Notes under the pieces: generated by a model | Database searches by the model: none | Told to the model about the DNA's origin: nothing | The model's input: the letters and a program-made list of their open reading frames with translations, nothing else | From: an uncultured Clostridia bacterium | Lineage (GTDB): Bacteria > Bacillota > Clostridia > Christensenellales > CAG-917 | NCBI GenBank assembly: GCA_937881285.1 | Contig: CALGEU010000235.1 | Span: forward strand, 1 to 8,926 | DNA length: 8,926 nt | Reading direction: 5' to 3' | Shown: positions 5,598 through 8,926 of the stretch, piece by piece | Numbering within the stretch: the stretch's first letter is position 1 | Layout: every line of letters begins with the position of its first letter | Program-made: the position numbers and the translations under genes

Positions 5598-5727
5598 TTT
5601 CGGTATATAAAAACAGGGAAGGATTTTTTCGGCGAAGCGGTTTGCTTTGCCGTGTAAAAGCGGAGATTGAAAACTCGGCGCAAGTGCGCCGTACGCATTA
5701 AAACAGACGGCATAAAAGGGGTGCGTT
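5598..5727 (+). promoter_or_regulatory. Leader with two hairpins before the ABC protein gene
   Basis: This 130-nt gap has no ORF of note. GGCGAAGC (5631-5638) pairs with GCTTTGCC (5644-5651), 8 bp with one G-U, preceded by TTTTTT. A second stem CGGCGC-AAGT-GCGCCG (5676-5681 with 5686-5691) lies 36 nt before the ATG. Neither is followed by a T-tract, so they are not terminators as they stand. A TATATA at 5604-5609 is the only -10-like sequence. The gap could hold a separate promoter, an mRNA processing site or a weak attenuator. A purine-rich AAAAGGGG (5714-5721) serves as RBS. Confidence 0.4.
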
Positions 5728-8607
5728 ATGCTTCAACTTAAAGACATCGTAAAAGATTATCCGACCGCAACAACGACGGTGCACGCGTTGCGCAAAGTTT
5801 CGCTCAATTTCAGAGAGAGCGAATTTGTCGCAATTCTCGGTCCGAGCGGCTGCGGCAAAACCACCATGCTCAACATAATCGGCGGACTTGATCGTTACAC
5901 GAGCGGCGATCTCGTCATCGGCGGAGTGTCCACTGCGGAATTTGACGACGAACACTGGGACGCATACAGAAATGCGACGATAGGGTTCGTCTTTCAGTCG
6001 TACAACCTTATTCCGCATCTGACCGTTCTCGAAAACGTCGAACTTGCGTTGAAACTTGTCGGCGAAAAGAAAAAGACGCGCAGAGCAAAAGCGGTGGCGG
6101 CTCTTCACAGAGTCAATATGCACGACCATATCAACAAACGTCCGAACCAACTTTCCGGAGGACAGATGCAACGCGTCGCTATTGCGCGTGCAATCGTAAA
6201 CGACCCCAAAATTATTCTGGCAGACGAACCCACAGGTGCGCTTGACAGTGAATTGAGCGTGCAGGTTATGGACATCTTGCAAGAGATTTCCAAGACCCGT
6301 CTCGTCATTATGGTCACGCACAACGCGGAACTTGCGTATCAATATTGTTCCCGTATCTGCAAATTCAAGGACGGAGAACTCATCGAAGATACAAATCCGT
6401 TCAATCCCGAAGAAGAGAAAAACGATCTTCCGTCAAGTGATGAAACAGCGCTCGCAGAAGACGGAAAAACCGTCGAAAGCATAGAAGAGTTTATCGTTGA
6501 CGAAGACGCAAAAGCGCAGGCCGACGTGACGGAAATCGTCACAACCGACGTTTTACCTTCTCAAAAGGAAGAGATAAACGTTCAAAGTGCTCAAAACGAA
6601 ACGCAAGAGCCAAAGAAGAAAAAGAAAGTTTCCAACCACAAACGCAAAGTCGCGATGAAGAAAATAGGCGGCGACGCAAAGGAACTTTTCGACAAACTCG
6701 GACTCAACAGCCTTTCCAAAAAGAAAAAGCGTAAAGACAAGACGTTCAAACCAACGTCAATGAGCGCAGGTATGGCGTTCGGGCTGAGTCTTCGCAACCT
6801 TATCTCGAAGAAACGCCGTACGTTCCTGACTGCATTTGCGGGTTCTATCGGCATAATAGGTCTTGCGCTCGTTCTTTCCATATCGAACGGTTTCGATATT
6901 TACGTTGACAGAATGCAGGCCGAAATGCTCGCAGGCGTTCCGCTCGGCATATATCAATACAACGTCAAGGATTCGGCCGTTATGGACCTTATGCTCAATT
7001 TCACCAACGAGCAAGACCCTGCGGCATATCCCGACACCGACAAAATCGGCATAAATCAGGGCGGAGACAGCAGTTCGCTCGGATTTATAACGAAATTTAT
7101 CGACGTGTTCCTTGACGGCGTGACCAAAAACGATTTGAGCGAAGACTTCACGACGTATATGAAGAATATGCCAAAAGAAGACTACGACGCTATGAGCGTT
7201 TCGTACGGACTTCGCTACAATCTCGTGCGTAAGAGTTACGACGCAAACGGAAACGTCAAATATCTCGACGTGTCGCAAAACCCCGAACCGACCACCGCAA
7301 TGGGCATAGCCACGACGGTTTTCGGTGAAAACGGATTGCAATCCAAATTCTGGCAGACGCTCGTAGGTGACGAGCAGACTATGCTCAAAGAATACGACCT
7401 TATCGGTGAAAACAGCCGCTATCCGCAAAACAAAAACGAAATTTTGCTTTGCATCAACGACGACAACTCGATAAACAAAACTTTGCTTACGGCGTTCGGC
7501 ATCGAACTCTACAAAAAGGACGCGGACGGCAATCTTGTACTCGGTGAAAACGGCAGCCCCGTCGAACTCACCGCCGACGAGATAACTTCCGATTATTTCA
7601 TCGGACAAACGTTCAAACTCATCGATAACGACGATTATTACAAATATAACGACGAAGACGGTTGCTATGAAAATCTCGACTTCAATTCGAGCAATCTCAC
7701 CTGGGGATATTCTTCTTCCGCACAAGGCGATTTGCAAAGCCTATACGACGGAGCGGAGAACGAACTCAAAATCGTCGGTGTAATTCGTCAGAAAGAGAAG
7801 AGCATGCGCTCATACGTCAACTCCGCGCTTTGCTTCACGCCGGAACTTGCCGAATGGGCACTCGAAAAAGCGTACAACAGTCAGGTTGCGGCGTTCCAGA
7901 GACAATCCGAATATATGGACAACATGATAACCGTGTTCGACGAACTTCTTGATGAAGTGGAAATCACCGAAAACAAGGGCATCGCAAGTCTCGTTTCGGG
8001 CGCAGTGTTGAAATTCTCATATTTCTGCAAGGCAATCGGTGCGTCCAAAGCGTCCAGTTATATCACCGTGTATCCTGCAAACGTAACTCAAAAAGAAGCC
8101 GCAGGAAAATACATCAACGCGTATAGAAACGCAAAAGGCGAGCAAAACGGATATTTCGACGTCTCGGCAATGTTCCTTTACAACGTCAACGCAATTCTCA
8201 ATCTCGTCTCGGCAATGCTCATCGCGGTTGCCGCAATCTCGCTTGTCGTTTCCACCGTCATGATCGGCGTCATCACGTCCAACTCCGTCATCGAGCGTAC
8301 TCGCGAAATCGGTATTCTCCGCGCACTCGGTGCACGAAAGCGTGATATTCGCAACGTCTTCCTTGCCGAAACTTCGCTCATCGGTCTTGCCAGCGGCATC
8401 ATCGGCATCGTCCTGACCTACGTCCTTTGCCCGCTCATATCGCTCATCATCAAAGCGTCCACCGGCATCGGATCGCTCCTGCATTTCAACCCGTTGCACG
8501 CGCTCATACTCGTCGTTCTCTCTCTTGCACTCACCGTCATTTCCGGTATTTTGCCGGCAATCGGAGCGTCAAGGAAGAATGTCGTTGATGCACTCCGCGT
8601 CGATTAA
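5728..8607 (+). CDS. Fused ABC transporter ATPase-permease, MacB/FtsX type
   Basis: This 959-residue protein contains a complete LolD/MacB-like ATPase: Walker A GPSGCGKTT (38-46), Q-loop Q90, signature LSGGQ (142-146), Walker B IILADE with E167, D-loop ALDS, and switch H198. Residues about 221-345 form a charged linker, first acidic then lysine-rich (KKKKKV..., SKKKKRKDK). An FtsX-like permease follows: TM1 about 365-387, an extracytoplasmic domain of about 430 residues, then TM2 (about 824-849), TM3 (about 882-908) and TM4 (about 929-950). The RTREIGILRALGARKRDI coupling segment lies after TM2. Such mechanotransmission-type transporters dimerise and expel peptides, antibiotics or lipids, or act on cell-wall enzymes, without carrying substrate through the membrane in the usual way. 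The start is supported by AAAAGGGG upstream and by the usual LxLKDIVKDYP N-terminus. The TetR gene just upstream suggests inducible export or resistance. The substrate is unknown. Confidence 0.95.
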   Translation: MLQLKDIVKDYPTATTTVHALRKVSLNFRESEFVAILGPSGCGKTTMLNIIGGLDRYTSGDLVIGGVSTAEFDDEHWDAYRNATIGFVFQSYNLIPHLTVLENVELALKLVGEKKKTRRAKAVAALHRVNMHDHINKRPNQLSGGQMQRVAIARAIVNDPKIILADEPTGALDSELSVQVMDILQEISKTRLVIMVTHNAELAYQYCSRICKFKDGELIEDTNPFNPEEEKNDLPSSDETALAEDGKTVESIEEFIVDEDAKAQADVTEIVTTDVLPSQKEEINVQSAQNETQEPKKKKKVSNHKRKVAMKKIGGDAKELFDKLGLNSLSKKKKRKDKTFKPTSMSAGMAFGLSLRNLISKKRRTFLTAFAGSIGIIGLALVLSISNGFDIYVDRMQAEMLAGVPLGIYQYNVKDSAVMDLMLNFTNEQDPAAYPDTDKIGINQGGDSSSLGFITKFIDVFLDGVTKNDLSEDFTTYMKNMPKEDYDAMSVSYGLRYNLVRKSYDANGNVKYLDVSQNPEPTTAMGIATTVFGENGLQSKFWQTLVGDEQTMLKEYDLIGENSRYPQNKNEILLCINDDNSINKTLLTAFGIELYKKDADGNLVLGENGSPVELTADEITSDYFIGQTFKLIDNDDYYKYNDEDGCYENLDFNSSNLTWGYSSSAQGDLQSLYDGAENELKIVGVIRQKEKSMRSYVNSALCFTPELAEWALEKAYNSQVAAFQRQSEYMDNMITVFDELLDEVEITENKGIASLVSGAVLKFSYFCKAIGASKASSYITVYPANVTQKEAAGKYINAYRNAKGEQNGYFDVSAMFLYNVNAILNLVSAMLIAVAAISLVVSTVMIGVITSNSVIERTREIGILRALGARKRDIRNVFLAETSLIGLASGIIGIVLTYVLCPLISLIIKASTGIGSLLHFNPLHALILVVLSLALTVISGILPAIGASRKNVVDALRVD

Positions 8608-8733
8608 AAACCACGCTAAATAGCGAATAACTTCGTCAGAGCCACGCTCCCGTCAACTCACGTACGTCTAGTACGCTAGGGTTGCCGTTAGTGTGGCTCT
8701 TTCTTGTTCTTCAACTATTTAGCGTGGTTTTTT
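8606..8733 (+). terminator. Large nested hairpin with 18-bp arms, terminator or MITE-like element
   Basis: AAAAACCACGCTAAATAG (8606-8623) is perfectly complementary to 8715-8732 and overlaps the stop codon of the ABC gene. Inside, AGAGCCACGCT (8638-8648) pairs with 8690-8700 (11 bp, one G-U), CAAC (8654-8657) with GTTG (8681-8684), and CGTAC (8661-8665) with GTACG (8671-8675) around a GTCTA loop. The unpaired flanks between the outer and inner stems are equal in length (14 nt each) and partly complementary, so the whole 127 nt can fold as one long imperfect hairpin. The six T residues at 8728-8733 would make it an intrinsic terminator. The length is far beyond an ordinary terminator and recalls a miniature inverted-repeat element. 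Confidence 0.7.
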
Positions 8734-8753
8734 GCGAAGCAACAGTATTAGAT

Positions 8754-8848
8754 AGTACGCTCGTAGCACATTAGGGGGCGAACAAGGGATTTTTTGCCAT
8801 TCATCTATTTAGCGTGGTTTTACAAACGACACAATTTCGGAGCGTACT
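8754..8848. repeat. Inverted repeat AGTACGCTC / GAGCGTACT
   Basis: AGTACGCTC (8754-8762) and GAGCGTACT (8840-8848) form perfect 9-bp arms about 95 bp apart end to end. The 8-mer AGTACGCT also occurs at 8670-8677 inside the preceding nested hairpin. The stretch between is not coding on either strand in any convincing way and includes the third copy of the 17-bp arm described separately. The arrangement looks like a second, partly decayed unit related to the first. Confidence 0.45.
8805..8821 (+). repeat. Third copy of the hairpin arm CTATTTAGCGTGGTTTT
   Basis: This 17-bp sequence is identical to 8715-8731 and is the reverse complement of 8607-8623. Here it stands alone without a facing partner, and is preceded by the similar TCAT (TCAA in the other copy). 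It could be the remaining end of another copy of the same element, or it could pair with 8607-8623 as an alternative to 8715-8731. Confidence 0.7.
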
Positions 8849-8926
8849 TATAAACGGAATATGCAACTTCAAAGACGGAACACGAGCCGCAACGGCGGCG
8901 AGCAAATAAGCGCCGAGCAAGACGAA
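8849..8926. other. Unassigned right-edge segment
   Basis: No gene is supported. On the plus strand an ATG at 8861 opens a frame of 22 codons (MQLQRRNTSRNGGEQISAEQDE) that runs off the window, but it has no good RBS. On the minus strand a frame entering from the right reads FVLLGAYLLAAVAARVP... and stops at a TGA next to the arm copy at 8805-8821; it could be the hydrophobic C-terminus of a convergent gene. Neither can be judged without the adjacent sequence, and the segment may still be repeat. Confidence 0.2.

Noticed and set aside
5631..5691. Terminator between the TetR and ABC genes
   Set aside because: Neither hairpin is followed by a T-tract, so read-through into the ABC gene is likely.
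6757..7737. 326-codon minus-strand frame opposite the ABC gene
   Set aside because: It is an antisense shadow of a well-recognised transporter, with Val/Phe/His-rich composition and no family resemblance.
8606..8848. CRISPR array at the repeat cluster
   Set aside because: The copies are in mixed orientation, nested and unevenly spaced, with no regular repeat-spacer pattern.

Overview
The window looks like a piece of a low-to-moderate GC member of the Bacillota, most likely a gut-type Clostridia (Christensenellales-like). The signs are strong AAAGGAG ribosome binding sites, a clostridial 2[4Fe-4S] ferredoxin, a TetR regulator paired with a large MacB/FtsX-type ABC protein, and a small 'DPNGSYTG...PVQDVDDL' protein of a kind I associate with this group. 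The lineage call is inference; no rRNA or tRNA is present.

Left part (1-1684): the 3' part of a peptidase U32 family gene (RlhA/TrhP-like, with its central DUF3656-like region and C-terminal cysteine cluster). It is followed by a 56-codon two-cluster ferredoxin gene with its own promoter and a perfect 15-bp terminator hairpin.

Middle part (1763-4287): a compact three-gene operon starting from an extended -10 promoter next to a perfect 10-bp palindrome. The first gene encodes a 431-residue protein with Sel1-like repeats. The second encodes a 247-residue helical protein with an internal J-domain-like HPD segment. The third encodes a 138-residue stand-alone protein resembling a HIRAN domain. 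Gene spacings are 6 nt and a 4-nt ATGA overlap, so they are very likely co-translated. No described system with this make-up is known to me, and it is the best candidate here for an uncharacterised module.

Intergenic repeats (4288-4587): a REP-like palindromic unit of the widespread 'TCATCCTGAGCGAAGTCGAAGGATC' type, then a stretch that can fold but codes for nothing convincing.

Right part (4518-8733): a 59-residue minus-strand gene with a strong RBS and tandem terminator hairpins runs divergently from a TetR/AcrR regulator gene. Their shared intergenic region holds a mirror-image pair of -10-like boxes. The regulator is followed after 130 nt by a 959-residue fused ATPase-permease (MacB/FtsX type), probably its regulatory target. 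The transporter gene ends in an unusual nested hairpin of about 127 nt with 18-bp terminal arms. One arm recurs a third time about 70 bp further on, within a cluster of interleaved repeats that reaches almost to the window edge.
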